DNA from: Pantoea deleyi
GTDB taxonomy: Bacteria; Pseudomonadota; Gammaproteobacteria; Enterobacterales; Enterobacteriaceae
Direction: 5' to 3'
Assembly: GCF_022647325.1 (NCBI RefSeq)
Contig: NZ_CP071405.1
Coordinates: 248,001-312,000, forward strand
Length of the DNA stretch: 64,000 nucleotides
A program made the position numbers and the translations under genes. This document shows, one piece after another, positions 38,617-47,590 of this stretch; within the stretch, counting starts at the first letter, position 1, and every line of letters begins with the position of its first letter. The notes under the pieces were generated by a model, which did no database searches, had not been told where the DNA came from, and worked only from the letters and a program-made list of their open reading frames with translations.

Positions 38617-39294
38617 ATGGCGCAGCAAAAAGAGGTTCTGATTATTGGTGCATCGCGCGGCATCGGTCTGGCCGTCGCCCGGGCGTTTGCCGATGAGGGC
38701 TGGCAGGTGACGGCTACGCACCGCAGTGGCATTCCGGCGCAGGGGAACGCGCCCGGCATCCGGTGGCATGCGCTGGATATGACCGACGCGGCGGCGGTGC
38801 AGCAGCTTGCCGGGGAGCTGCATGAGGGGACGTATGCGGCGATTCTGATCAACGCCGGCATCAGCGGCCCGGCGCATCAGTCACTGAGCCAGAGCGACGA
38901 TCAGGCACTGGCGCAGCTCTTCCTGACCAACGCGATCGCACCGGTGCGCAGCGCAGAGATCCTGCTGCCGCTGTTGCAGCCGGCGGGCGTAATGGCGATC
39001 ACCTCTTCGCAGCTCGGCAGCCTGAACGAAAACCCCACGGCGCAGATGCCGATCTACGCGGCCAGCAAAGCCGCACTGAATATGCTGAGCCGCACGCTGA
39101 CCGGCGCGGTGGACGCGCAGGGCGGGACGCTACTGACGCTGCATCCCGGCTGGGTGAAAACGGATATGGGCGGCGAGAGTGCGCCCCTGAGCGCCGAAGA
39201 GAGCGCCGCGGGCATTGTTCAGCAGCTCTCTCACTGGCAGGGGCGTGGCGGCCATCACTACGTCGACTACGCTGGCCAGACGCTGAAATGGTAA
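38617..39294 (+). CDS. Short-chain dehydrogenase/reductase
   Basis: A 225-residue SDR with NAD(P)-binding GASRGIG near the N-terminus, the INAGISG strand, a catalytic Ser in ITSSQLG and the Y-x3-K pair in IYAASKAA. I chose the ATG at 38617, where CCAGGA is properly spaced; a GTG two codons upstream touches that site. It resembles C-factor/YciK-like single-domain SDRs. The substrate is unknown. It converges on galP, with a GC hairpin (GGGGCG/CGCCCC, 39302-39317) at the junction. Confidence 0.85.
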   Translation: MAQQKEVLIIGASRGIGLAVARAFADEGWQVTATHRSGIPAQGNAPGIRWHALDMTDAAAVQQLAGELHEGTYAAILINAGISGPAHQSLSQSDDQALAQLFLTNAIAPVRSAEILLPLLQPAGVMAITSSQLGSLNENPTAQMPIYAASKAALNMLSRTLTGAVDAQGGTLLTLHPGWVKTDMGGESAPLSAEESAAGIVQQLSHWQGRGGHHYVDYAGQTLKW

Positions 39295-39309
39295 GCTGAG
39301 GCGGGGCGG

Positions 39310-40698
39310 TTACGCCCCGATATCACGCAGCGCTTTGCCCTTCATCAGGTTGCGTTCGATATGCTCCAGCGTCACATGCTTGGTTTCGGGCACCAGCATC
39401 AGCGTCAGCAGGATAAACACCAGGTTGAGCGCGCCGTAGAACCAGAAAGTGTTGGCATTGCCCAACTGATCCAGCAGCGTCAGGAAGGTCGCGCCCACAA
39501 TCATATTGCCGACCCAGTTAGTGGTGGTGGAGGCGGTGATGCCGAAGTCGCGCCCTTTCAGCGGCTGAATCTCTGAGCAGAGCAGCCAGATCACCGGCCC
39601 GGCGGCCATGGCGAAGCCGACAATAAACATCAGCAGCATCGCAACGGCGAAGTATTTGCGGAAGTCTGTCTCCACGCCGACGTGCAGCAGCGTGCCCAGC
39701 GCGCCCATCCCGACCGCCATCACCAGGAAACTGGTGGTCAGCATCGGCTTACGGCCCCAGCGATCCACAAAGAAGATGGCAATCAGCGTCGCCAGCATGT
39801 TGACCAGCCCGACAACCACCGTGCCCCACATCTGCTCGCTGGTGCTGGAGAAACCGGCGATATTGAAGATTTTCGGCGCGTAGTACATCACCACGTTCAT
39901 GCCGGTAAACTGCTGCATCACCTGCAGCAGCATCCCCAGCCACACCGCGCGGCGGAAATTGGTGTTCGAGCGGAACAGGGACCAGCCGCGCTGCTTCACC
40001 TGCAGGCTCTCGCGGATCTCTTCCAGCTCCTCGCGGGCCTGCTCGCTGCTGTTGCGAAGGCGGTCCAGCACCCGCTGCGCCTCGTTGAAGCGTCCATGCG
40101 CGGCCAGCCAGCGCGGGCTGTTTGGCAGAAACAGCACCCCGATAAACAGGATCACCGCCGGGATAGCGATAATCCCCAGCATGGCGCGCCAGTTGCCGCT
40201 GTAGCTGAAGGCGGTGTCAGAGAGATAGGCCACCACAATGCCGGTGGTCAGCATCAGCTGATACATCGAAATCATCGAACCACGAATCCGTTCCGGCGCG
40301 ATCTCCGCCAGGTAGAGCGGCGCGGTATAAGAGGCGATCCCGACAGCCAGACCCAGCATCACGCGGGCGCAGACCAGCGAGGTGACATCGGGGGAGAAGG
40401 CCGACCACAGCGAACCGATGACAAACAGCGTCGCGCCCGCCAGCATACTTTTTTTACGGCCCAGCGCTGACGACATCCAGCCCGCAGCCAGCGCGCCCAG
40501 CGCCGCGCCAAACATCATTGCGCTGACCACCCACTCCTGCTCATGATTGGTGATCTGCAGATCCTTCGCCAGAAACGGCAGCGCCCCGGCAATCACGCCG
40601 ATATCCAGGCCAAACAGCAGGCCGGACAGCGCCGCCATAAAACAGACGAACCAGGTGAAGCGGTTCTGTTGATGCCCCGATCTTTTTGCTGCTCCCAT
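39310..40698 (-). CDS. galP: Galactose/hexose:H+ symporter GalP
   Basis: A 462-residue MFS sugar porter with 12 membrane segments, very close to E. coli GalP (464). Sugar porter motifs are [15 protein letters not shown]-like [26 protein letters not shown], the QQFTGMNV sugar-binding helix, DRWGRKP and the PETKH C-terminal motif. The ATG at 40698 has AAGGAG upstream; the frame is open to 40815 but not conserved. Candidate control sites, a GTTAAC/GTAAAC repeat and a CRP-like site, lie upstream. Confidence 0.92.
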   Translation of the reverse strand: MGAAKRSGHQQNRFTWFVCFMAALSGLLFGLDIGVIAGALPFLAKDLQITNHEQEWVVSAMMFGAALGALAAGWMSSALGRKKSMLAGATLFVIGSLWSAFSPDVTSLVCARVMLGLAVGIASYTAPLYLAEIAPERIRGSMISMYQLMLTTGIVVAYLSDTAFSYSGNWRAMLGIIAIPAVILFIGVLFLPNSPRWLAAHGRFNEAQRVLDRLRNSSEQAREELEEIRESLQVKQRGWSLFRSNTNFRRAVWLGMLLQVMQQFTGMNVVMYYAPKIFNIAGFSSTSEQMWGTVVVGLVNMLATLIAIFFVDRWGRKPMLTTSFLVMAVGMGALGTLLHVGVETDFRKYFAVAMLLMFIVGFAMAAGPVIWLLCSEIQPLKGRDFGITASTTTNWVGNMIVGATFLTLLDQLGNANTFWFYGALNLVFILLTLMLVPETKHVTLEHIERNLMKGKALRDIGA

Positions 40699-40732
40699 GC
40701 GAATCTCCTTGCGCCGGTGGAATGTCAGTTTT

Positions 40733-40779
40733 GTTAACGTTATGTAAACATAGCCGATGCAGGTGTGGCGCCGATCACA
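40733..40779 (-). promoter_or_regulatory. Candidate galP control sites (inverted repeat and CRP-like site)
   Basis: GTTAAC (40733-40738) and GTAAAC (40744-40749) form an imperfect inverted repeat with a 5-nt spacer, of the size bound by GalR/LacI-type proteins. On the minus strand TGTGA-N6-CCACA (40764-40779) differs from the CRP consensus TGTGA-N6-TCACA at one position. Both lie within 85 nt of the galP start, fitting catabolite and inducer control of a sugar transporter. Confidence 0.45.
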
Positions 40780-40969
40780 CTTCTGCGTATCCCCCTGCCG
40801 CAGAGCGGGGATCACGCGGAGAAAAGGCCAGAGATCAGCGGGATGGCTCAGCGACGGGAAAACGGGATGGCGGCACGATTACGCAAAACAGGGCGGGCCC
40901 GGTCAGATTTTGCAACTCTCCGCCTGCGGCATTACACTGCCGCTTTTCTGCCATTGATTGAAGGTGCTT

Positions 40970-41629
40970 ATGTCTGAACCTTTCCAGCGTCAGCCACTGC
41001 CTCTGCCGGGTGGTCATAACAAAGTTCTGCTGCACTCCTGCTGCGCACCCTGTTCGGGCGAAGTGATGGAAGCGATGCTGGCCTCCGGCATTGATTACAC
41101 GATCTATTTCTACAACCCGAATATTCATCCGCTGAAAGAGTACGAACTGCGTAAAGAGGAGAACATCCGCTTTGCCGAAAAGTTTGGCGTGCCCTTTGTG
41201 GATGCTGACTACGACCGGGATAACTGGTTTGAGCGCGCGCGCGGGCTGGAGTGGTCGCCGGAACGGGGCGAGCGCTGCACCATGTGCTTTGATATGCGCT
41301 TCGAGCGTACGGCGCTCTATGCGCATGAGAACGGCTTCCCGGTCATGACCAGTTGCCTGGGGATTTCGCGCTGGAAAGATATGAAGCAGATTAACAGCTG
41401 CGGGGTACGCGCCGCGGCGGCCTATCCGGACCTGCTTTACTGGGAGTTTAACTGGCGTAAAGGCGGCGGTTCGGCGCGCATGATTGAAATCAGCAAGCGC
41501 GAAAGTTTCTATCAGCAGGAGTATTGCGGCTGTGTCTATTCCCTGCGCGACACCAATCGTCATCGCGTCGCCCAGGGACGTGAGCGTATTCAGATTGGTG
41601 TGCAATATTATCAGCCGGATGAGTCCTGA
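40970..41629 (+). CDS. queH: Epoxyqueuosine reductase QueH
   Basis: A 219-residue protein of the DUF208 family, shown to reduce epoxyqueuosine to queuosine in tRNA as a non-cobalamin alternative to QueG. The iron-sulfur/metal cysteines are in CCAPCSGE near the N-terminus, CTMCFDMRF in the middle and CGCVYS near the C-terminus. [11 protein letters not shown] and FNWRKGG are also typical. The ATG at 40970 is preceded by GAAGGT. It is divergent from galP and ends 1 base before the convergent AraC gene stop. Confidence 0.92.
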   Translation: MSEPFQRQPLPLPGGHNKVLLHSCCAPCSGEVMEAMLASGIDYTIYFYNPNIHPLKEYELRKEENIRFAEKFGVPFVDADYDRDNWFERARGLEWSPERGERCTMCFDMRFERTALYAHENGFPVMTSCLGISRWKDMKQINSCGVRAAAAYPDLLYWEFNWRKGGGSARMIEISKRESFYQQEYCGCVYSLRDTNRHRVAQGRERIQIGVQYYQPDES

Positions 41630-42127
41630 TTATCCGGCATCGTGAAACGCCGCGGCCTGCGCATGGCCGTGCGTGGCGGTCATCACCGGCCGCAGCGTAA
41701 TGCTGCCGTCCGGTCCGCTGTCGTGTTGCCCGTAACTGCACTGCGCACAGGGGTTATCCGCATAGCCCGGCTGTTGCTTTGCCGCGTCGTTCAGCTGACG
41801 CTTCCGGCAGGCGCTGGGCGTGCAGCCCATGATCTGCCTGAATGAACGGGTAAAAGATTGCTGACTTTCGAAATGGTATTTCAGCGCCAGCGCGATGATC
41901 GGGGCGTGGCTGTTCTTTAAATCATTCACGCTGGCGTTGAGTTTTTTCTTGCGGATATAGCGCGCCAGCGTTTCATTGTGATAACGCGCAAAAAGTTTCT
42001 GTAAATACCATTTTGAGTAACCCGCTTTTTCTGCAATATCGTCCACGCTTAAACGCTGATCGAGATTGTGATTAATCCACTCGGTTATAGAAATAATTAC
42101 GCTTTCGTTATGTTTATTGTCGGTCAT
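41630..42127 (-). CDS. AraC/SoxS-like regulator with cysteine-containing C-terminal tail
   Basis: A 165-residue protein. Residues 1-110 are a two-helix-turn-helix AraC DNA-binding domain of the MarA/SoxS/RamA type (LSVDDIAEKAGYSKWYLQKLF, then FESQQSFTRSFRQIMGCTPSACRKR). SoxS-type proteins usually stop there; this one adds about 55 residues with an NPCAQCSYGQ segment (C-x2-C) and several histidines. It might bind metal or sense redox, which is inference. GGGAGG precedes the ATG at 42127. It is divergent from a secreted hydrolase gene across an A+T-rich gap. Confidence 0.85.
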   Translation of the reverse strand: MTDNKHNESVIISITEWINHNLDQRLSVDDIAEKAGYSKWYLQKLFARYHNETLARYIRKKKLNASVNDLKNSHAPIIALALKYHFESQQSFTRSFRQIMGCTPSACRKRQLNDAAKQQPGYADNPCAQCSYGQHDSGPDGSITLRPVMTATHGHAQAAAFHDAG

Positions 42128-42333
42128 AGAGCCTCCCTGTTGCACGTCCGGCAATGATGAATTATTTATCTTAATGTGCTTATTCCTTGCGTAAAAGATT
42201 TTTCAGTATTTTAATATTTATTTCGAGAGATGTTCATTTGACCATCCATTTTTAATAAAAAGGATGAGTTGTAATTGATGTGTTGATAATTATGAAGTAA
42301 TGAAATAAAAATAATTCGCCGCGCCACATTATC

Positions 42334-42349
42334 AGAAAACACGTTTTCT
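42334..42349. promoter_or_regulatory. Palindrome in the araC-like/hydrolase divergent region
   Basis: AGAAAAC (42334-42340) and GTTTTCT (42343-42349) are perfect 7-bp inverted arms around AC, in an A+T-rich gap (42128-42435) of about 300 bases. It is a candidate operator or promoter-linked site; no regulator family can be named for it. Confidence 0.4.
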
Positions 42350-42435
42350 CATTATCGCTATCGCACGGCGCATCAATAGATTTCTGACGGTGACATGCCA
42401 GGCTTAGGGTTCATCTTTCATCAGGAGAACCCCGG

Positions 42436-43458
42436 ATGAGCCCGACATACGCGTTGAAAAAACCGCTTGCCGCTTTGCTCACCTTGCTGGCTTTATCTGC
42501 ACCGGCCTTTGCCAGTGCCACGCCGGTATATGGCGAACAGCTGGAAGGCTTTACCTATCCCTATCCGCTGCACCACCTTGAGTTTCAGTCCCAGCAGCAG
42601 TCGCTGAGCATGGGTTATATGGATGTCAGACCGGCGCAGCAGGCCAACGGCAAAACGGTGGTGCTGATGCATGGCAAAAACTTCTGCGGCGCGACCTGGG
42701 AAGAGACGATTCGGGCGCTGAGTCAGCAGGGGTATCGCGTGATCGCGCCCGACCAGATTGGATTCTGCAGTTCCACCAAGCCCGATCGCTACCAGTACAG
42801 TTTCCAGCAGCTGGCCGACAATACCCATCAGCTGCTTGCCCGGCTGGGGGTGAAACAGGCGGTGATCATCGGTCACTCTACGGGCGGAATGCTGGCTACC
42901 CGCTATGCCCTGATGTATCCGGATCAGACGCAGAAGCTGGTGCTGGTTAACCCGATCGGGCTGGAGGACTGGAAGGCGAAGGGCGCACCGTGGCGCTCCG
43001 TCGATCAGTGGTATCAGCGCGAGCTCAGGCTCAGCGCTGCGGGCATCCGGAAATATGAGCAGCAGACTTACTATGCCGGACGCTGGAAACCGGAATACGA
43101 TCGCTGGGTCGATATGCTGGCGGGCCTCAACGGGGGGCCAGGGCATCAGAAGGTGGCCTGGAACTCCGCCTTACTCTACGACATGATCTTCACGCAGCCC
43201 GTGTTCTATGAGCTGGGTGATCTGAAGGTGCCCACGACGCTGATGATCGGCACCGCCGATACCACCGCGATCGGCAGCGACATCGCTTCACCGGCGGTCA
43301 GATCGCAGCTGGGAAAATATGCGGTCCTGGGTAAAGCGGCGGCTCAACGCATTCCGGGCGCGCGGTTAATCGAATTTCCTGGCATGGGACACGCGCCACA
43401 GATGGAGGCGCCGGTGACATTTAACCAGACGCTGCTCGACGATCTGGCGCGCCCCTGA
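42436..43458 (+). CDS. Secreted alpha/beta hydrolase
   Basis: A 340-residue protein with a Sec signal peptide (basic start, then LAALLTLLALSAPAFA; cleavage near residue 27). The hydrolase fold has the oxyanion HGKNFCG, nucleophile GHSTGGM, an acidic residue in IGTADTTA and the C-terminal GMGHAPQ histidine. It resembles haloalkane dehalogenase/epoxide hydrolase-like hydrolases, but the reaction is not known. CAGGAGAAC precedes the ATG. The AraC-like gene is divergent and may control it. Confidence 0.85.
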   Translation: MSPTYALKKPLAALLTLLALSAPAFASATPVYGEQLEGFTYPYPLHHLEFQSQQQSLSMGYMDVRPAQQANGKTVVLMHGKNFCGATWEETIRALSQQGYRVIAPDQIGFCSSTKPDRYQYSFQQLADNTHQLLARLGVKQAVIIGHSTGGMLATRYALMYPDQTQKLVLVNPIGLEDWKAKGAPWRSVDQWYQRELRLSAAGIRKYEQQTYYAGRWKPEYDRWVDMLAGLNGGPGHQKVAWNSALLYDMIFTQPVFYELGDLKVPTTLMIGTADTTAIGSDIASPAVRSQLGKYAVLGKAAAQRIPGARLIEFPGMGHAPQMEAPVTFNQTLLDDLARP

Positions 43459-43474
43459 ACCGCCGGGCCCGGCC

Positions 43475-44443
43475 TTATGCCGTGGCCCGCTTCTGCTTTT
43501 TGCTCCGGTACATCTGCTGATCGCTGTCGTGCAGCAACTGCTCCAGGGGTTGCGGATGGGCCGGATCAAACTCCACGACGCCGGAAGAGAATTGCAGCTG
43601 ATAGCGCCGATTCAGGCTGACCGACTGCTGGCGCAGGTAGCGGGCAAACTGCGCTAACAGGGCTTCGCTCTGCTGCTGGCATCGCCCGTTCAGCAGCACC
43701 ACAAACTCATCACCGCCCAGACGGGCAAACAGATCGGAGTGCTTAAACACCACTTTCATCGCATCAGCAAAGTCCATCAGCGCGCGGTCGCCTTCGCAGT
43801 GGCCCAGGGTGTCATTGATCTGCTTGAACCTGTCGAGATCGAGAAAGGTCAGGCAGGCGGGGCGGTTTTTCATCCGGCACTCATTCAGCACCATCTGTCC
43901 CAGCGTCATAAAGCCGCGCCGGTTGGTAATCTGCGTCAGTTCATCGCAGGTGGCGGTCTGAAACGCGACCAGCTCCGCTTCAGCCATTGCCGCCAGGTCA
44001 CGCATGGTGGCCTGATCCTCTTCGTTAAACTGACGCGGCTCACGACCGATGATGCAGAGCGTCCCCATCTTTGCACCGCCCGGCGCGCGTAGCGGACAGC
44101 CCGCATAGAAGCGGATGTGCGGCTCGCCGGTCACCAGCGGATTATCATGAAAGCGGACATCATTGTGCGTATCTTCAACGATCATGATCTCATCCTGCAG
44201 GATGGCGTGACCGCAGAAGGAGATGTTGCGTGGCGATCCGGCAGGTTCATAGCCCTGGGCGGATTTAAACCACTGATGGTCAGCTTCCAGCAGACTGACT
44301 AACGCGACAGGAACGTCAAACAGGCGGCGCGCCAGGCGGGTCAGACGATCGAAACGCTCTTCCGCTGGGGTGTTCATGATGTTCAGCGCACGCAACTGCG
44401 ATAAACGTTGTGCCTCGTCGGCAGGAATTCCAGGTGCTTTCAT
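43475..44443 (-). CDS. GAF-GGDEF diguanylate cyclase
   Basis: A 322-residue cytosolic protein with a GAF domain (about residues 20-155, with ISFCGHAI and AGCPLRAPGGAKMGTLCII) and a GGDEF domain (about 165-320). The active-site LGGDEF and the metal/substrate segment LDLDRFKQINDTLGH are intact, so it should make c-di-GMP from GTP. The ATG at 44443 has AAAGG upstream; a GTG one codon earlier is also possible. No I-site RxxD is obvious to me. The GAF ligand is unknown. Confidence 0.9.
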   Translation of the reverse strand: MKAPGIPADEAQRLSQLRALNIMNTPAEERFDRLTRLARRLFDVPVALVSLLEADHQWFKSAQGYEPAGSPRNISFCGHAILQDEIMIVEDTHNDVRFHDNPLVTGEPHIRFYAGCPLRAPGGAKMGTLCIIGREPRQFNEEDQATMRDLAAMAEAELVAFQTATCDELTQITNRRGFMTLGQMVLNECRMKNRPACLTFLDLDRFKQINDTLGHCEGDRALMDFADAMKVVFKHSDLFARLGGDEFVVLLNGRCQQQSEALLAQFARYLRQQSVSLNRRYQLQFSSGVVEFDPAHPQPLEQLLHDSDQQMYRSKKQKRATA

Positions 44444-44544
44444 CACAGAGACCTTTTGTTTGAGCTGAAACCAGGTTCTGGTGTTTGCCTTACGGCGGAG
44501 AAGAAGAGCGCGGCATAGCGACCACGCTCTTTATGAGGAGGGGA

Positions 44545-45522
44545 TCAGAGCACTTTTTGTTCTGCGAGATCAAGGGCGAAATAGCTGAAAATGAGGTCTG
44601 CACCGGCACGTTTGATCGCACCGAGGCTTTCCAGCACCACATTACGCTCATCAATGGCACCGGCCTGGGCCGCAAATTTAATCATCGCGTATTCGCCACT
44701 GACCTGATAAGCCGCCAGCGGCAGTTCGGTGCGCTCACGGATATCGCGCAGGATATCCAGATAGGCACCCGCCGGTTTCACCATCAGCGAATCGGCACCC
44801 TGTGCCGCGTCGAGCAGGGATTCGCGGATCGCTTCCCGGCGGTTCATCGGGTTCATCTGATAGGTTTTACGGTCGCCTTTCAGCGCGGTGCCAGCGGCTT
44901 CGCGGAACGGCCCGTAGAACGACGAGGCGAACTTGGTGGAGTAGGACATGATCGCCGTCTGGGTAAAGCCCGCCGCGTCCAGTGCCCGACGAATCGCTTC
45001 CACCTGACCATCCATCGCGGCCGACGGGGCGATGAAATCAGCACCGGCTGCGGCTGCAACCACCGCCTGCCTGCCCAGGTTAGCCAGGGTGGCATCGTTA
45101 TCGACGCCGTGATCGCACAGCACGCCGCAGTGGCCGTGGCTGGTGTATTCACAGAAACAGGTGTCGGACATCACGATCATTTCCGGCACGGTGTCCTTGC
45201 AGATGCGGGACATGCGCGCCACCAGACCGTTTTCATTCCAGGCATCGCTGCCGGTGGCATCGGTATGGTGCGAAATACCAAAGGTCATCACCGAACGGAT
45301 ACCCGCTCTGGCGATGCGCTCGATTTCATACGCAAGGCGTTTTTCCGGAATACGCATCACGCCAGGCATCGCCTGAATCGGTTTGTAATCGTCGACTTCT
45401 TCTTCAACAAAGATGGGCAGAGCCAGATCGTTCAGGCTCAGCGAAGACTCCTGGAACATTTCACGCATCGAGGCGCTGGCGCGCAATCTTCTTGGGCGCT
45501 GGATAAGGGAATAATCAGACAT
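44545..45522 (-). CDS. hemB: Delta-aminolevulinic acid dehydratase (porphobilinogen synthase)
   Basis: A 325-residue enzyme (E. coli HemB 324) that joins two 5-aminolevulinate molecules into porphobilinogen in heme synthesis. The zinc-binding cysteines lie in [15 protein letters not shown], and the two Schiff-base lysines in [12 protein letters not shown] and [12 protein letters not shown] chose the ATG at 45522 ([14 protein letters not shown]); an ATG two codons upstream is equally open, and neither has a strong ribosome site. Downstream lies the cyclase gene on the same strand. Confidence 0.95.
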   Translation of the reverse strand: MSDYSLIQRPRRLRASASMREMFQESSLSLNDLALPIFVEEEVDDYKPIQAMPGVMRIPEKRLAYEIERIARAGIRSVMTFGISHHTDATGSDAWNENGLVARMSRICKDTVPEMIVMSDTCFCEYTSHGHCGVLCDHGVDNDATLANLGRQAVVAAAAGADFIAPSAAMDGQVEAIRRALDAAGFTQTAIMSYSTKFASSFYGPFREAAGTALKGDRKTYQMNPMNRREAIRESLLDAAQGADSLMVKPAGAYLDILRDIRERTELPLAAYQVSGEYAMIKFAAQAGAIDERNVVLESLGAIKRAGADLIFSYFALDLAEQKVL

Positions 45523-45616
45523 TTTCATTCTTACACAGGTGAAAAAAGTAACGACAGTTTACTCTCTTTGCCTGCGGGGCATGAAGGTTTGTGTGCGGTA
45601 ATGTGCGGGGAAAAGC

Positions 45617-45642
45617 GCTCTCCCGCCGGGCGGCGGGAGAGC
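45617..45642 (-). terminator. Hairpin after proP
   Basis: GCTCTCCCGCC and GGCGGGAGAGC pair into an 11-bp stem with a 4-nt loop, 8 nt past the proP stop. On the minus strand it runs into GCTTTTCC, giving a weak T-tract. Confidence 0.75.
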
Positions 45643-45649
45643 AGAACGA

Positions 45650-47155
45650 TTACTCGTTGATATCCGGATGCTGCTGCACTAGGTTTTTACGTTTCGCTTC
45701 CAGACGGGCGATTTCTGCGTCGATATCTTCGATTTTGTTCTCGATGTTATCGTGATGCTCCTGCAGAATTTCGCGCGCTTCTTCCATGTCAGAGGCGGCT
45801 GGCGTCGCGCCTTTCAGCGGCTTGTTCGCCGTCTCTTTCATGAACAGACCGGTAATCAGACCAATCACGGCTACCACCATCAGATAGTAGGCAGGCATGT
45901 AGAGGTTGTTCGTACTTTCGACCAGCCAGGCCGCCAGGGTTGGCGTCAGACCGGCAACCAGTACCGAAATGTTAAACGCACTGGCCAGCGCACTGTAGCG
46001 GATGTGCGTCGGGAACATCGCCGGCAGAGAAGAGGCCATTACGCCCGTAAAGGCGTTGAGGATCACCGCCATCAGCAGCAGACCGCCAAAAATCATCCCC
46101 AGCACGCCGCTGTTGATCATCATGAAGGCGGGAATCGCGAAGATCATCAGGGCGAGACTGCCGATAATCACAAACGGACGACGGCCAAAACGGTCACTCA
46201 TCATGCCGATCATCGGCTGAACAAACAGCATACCGATCATGATGGCGATGATGATCATCACGCCGTGATCTTCGCTGTAATGCAGGTTATGAGAGAGGTA
46301 GCTCGGCATGTACGTCAGCAACATGTAGTAGGTGACGTTGGTGGCGATAACCAGGCCGATACAGGAGAGCAGGCTGCGCCAGTGTTTGGTCGCGATCTCT
46401 TTAAACGACACCTTTGGACCATCCTGCAGGCCTTCGCGGTCGCCCTGTTCCAGCTTATCCACATGCTGCTGGAAGGCCGGGGTCTCTTCCAGCGCATGGC
46501 GCAGGTAAAGACCGATAATCCCCAGCGGCAATGCTACGAAGAACGGCAGACGCCAGCCCCACTCAAGGAAGTTGGCTTCGCCGATAACCGAGGAGATCAG
46601 CACGACCAGACCCGCGCCCAGCACGAAGCCCGCGATGGAACCAAAGTCGAGCCAGCTTCCCATAAAGCCGCGTTTACGGTCAGGCGAATACTCGGCCACG
46701 AAGATCGAGGCACCCGTGTACTCACCGCCTACCGAGAAGCCCTGTGCCATTTTAGCGAGCAGCAGCAGAATCGGTGCCCAGATGCCGATCGAGGCATAGG
46801 AGGGTATCAGGCCGATACAGAAGGTACTGACCGACATGATGATAATGGTGATGGAGAGGATTTTCTGACGACCATATTTGTCGCCCAGCATACCGAAGAA
46901 CAGACCACCCAGCGGTCGGATCAGGAAGGGCACAGAGAAGGTTCCCAGTGCTGCAATCATCTGAACACCCGGTGACGCGTCGGGGAAGAAGACTTTACCC
47001 AGCGCATAGGCAACAAAGCCATAAACACCAAAGTCGAACCACTCCATCGCGTTACCCAGAGAGGCCGCGGTGATGGCTTTACGTAAACGGGCATCATCAA
47101 TGATGGTGACATCATTGATCCCAATTGGTTTTACACGCTTCCTACGCAATTTCAT
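45650..47155 (-). CDS. proP: Proline/betaine/osmolyte:H+ symporter ProP
   Basis: A 501-residue MFS symporter (E. coli ProP 500) that imports proline, glycine betaine and other compatible solutes and is activated by rising osmolality. Twelve membrane segments are followed by the C-terminal antiparallel coiled coil that tunes the osmotic response (EEAREILQEHHDNIENKIEDIDAEIARLE region, about residues 450-500). MFS motifs GDKYGRQKIL and SDRFGRRP are present. The ATG at 47155 opens on MKLRRKRVKPIGI as in the family. Confidence 0.95.
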   Translation of the reverse strand: MKLRRKRVKPIGINDVTIIDDARLRKAITAASLGNAMEWFDFGVYGFVAYALGKVFFPDASPGVQMIAALGTFSVPFLIRPLGGLFFGMLGDKYGRQKILSITIIIMSVSTFCIGLIPSYASIGIWAPILLLLAKMAQGFSVGGEYTGASIFVAEYSPDRKRGFMGSWLDFGSIAGFVLGAGLVVLISSVIGEANFLEWGWRLPFFVALPLGIIGLYLRHALEETPAFQQHVDKLEQGDREGLQDGPKVSFKEIATKHWRSLLSCIGLVIATNVTYYMLLTYMPSYLSHNLHYSEDHGVMIIIAIMIGMLFVQPMIGMMSDRFGRRPFVIIGSLALMIFAIPAFMMINSGVLGMIFGGLLLMAVILNAFTGVMASSLPAMFPTHIRYSALASAFNISVLVAGLTPTLAAWLVESTNNLYMPAYYLMVVAVIGLITGLFMKETANKPLKGATPAASDMEEAREILQEHHDNIENKIEDIDAEIARLEAKRKNLVQQHPDINE

Positions 47156-47280
47156 AGAATTACCCTGTAATGGAACACGAAAGTTCTCAACGGCGCGAGC
47201 CGGGATGAAGCAGTCAGACCGCTGCGTTGAGAAATTTAAGCATAGCCGTAAATAAGCGCTATTCAGGCGTTCGCTGAGAC

Positions 47281-47302
47281 AATAATTACTGTTGTAATTA
47301 TT
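47281..47302. promoter_or_regulatory. Long palindrome upstream of proP
   Basis: AATAATTAC (47281-47289) and GTAATTATT (47294-47302) are perfect 9-bp inverted arms around TGTT, about 125 nt upstream of the proP start. The A+T-rich arms suit an operator or a nucleoid-protein site. A TGTGATATCTGTCA stretch (47331-47344) nearby resembles half of a CRP site. Confidence 0.4.
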
Positions 47303-47590
47303 CCGAACAGCGACAGAGTATACCGTTTTTGTGTGATATCTGTCATGTTTGAGCCAGAAGTGGCCATTGAGGGTGCGGATTTACGCTGTATAGCGACGCG
47401 AAAAAATTATCACGCTGCGTGACGATTGCCGGTTTTTTCAGCGAATCGGCAGGGAAAAATTAACGACAGACGATGTGCGACGCCGGAAATCGGTTCCCGG
47501 CCCCGATCAGGTTAGCAGAAAAAACCGATTCGGCGCCGGAACAGGCGTAAACGCGGGCCAGGAGCAGGCCGCAGCGGCATGAGAGGGGCA
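47303..47590. other. Non-coding gap between proP and the EAL gene
   Basis: The 288 bases after the palindrome hold no supportable gene. One distant inverted repeat, CGAATCGG (47442-47449) with CCGATTCG (47525-47532), could fold the intervening transcript. The proP promoter must lie in the part nearest 47156-47350. No RNA gene can be named here. Confidence 0.5.
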
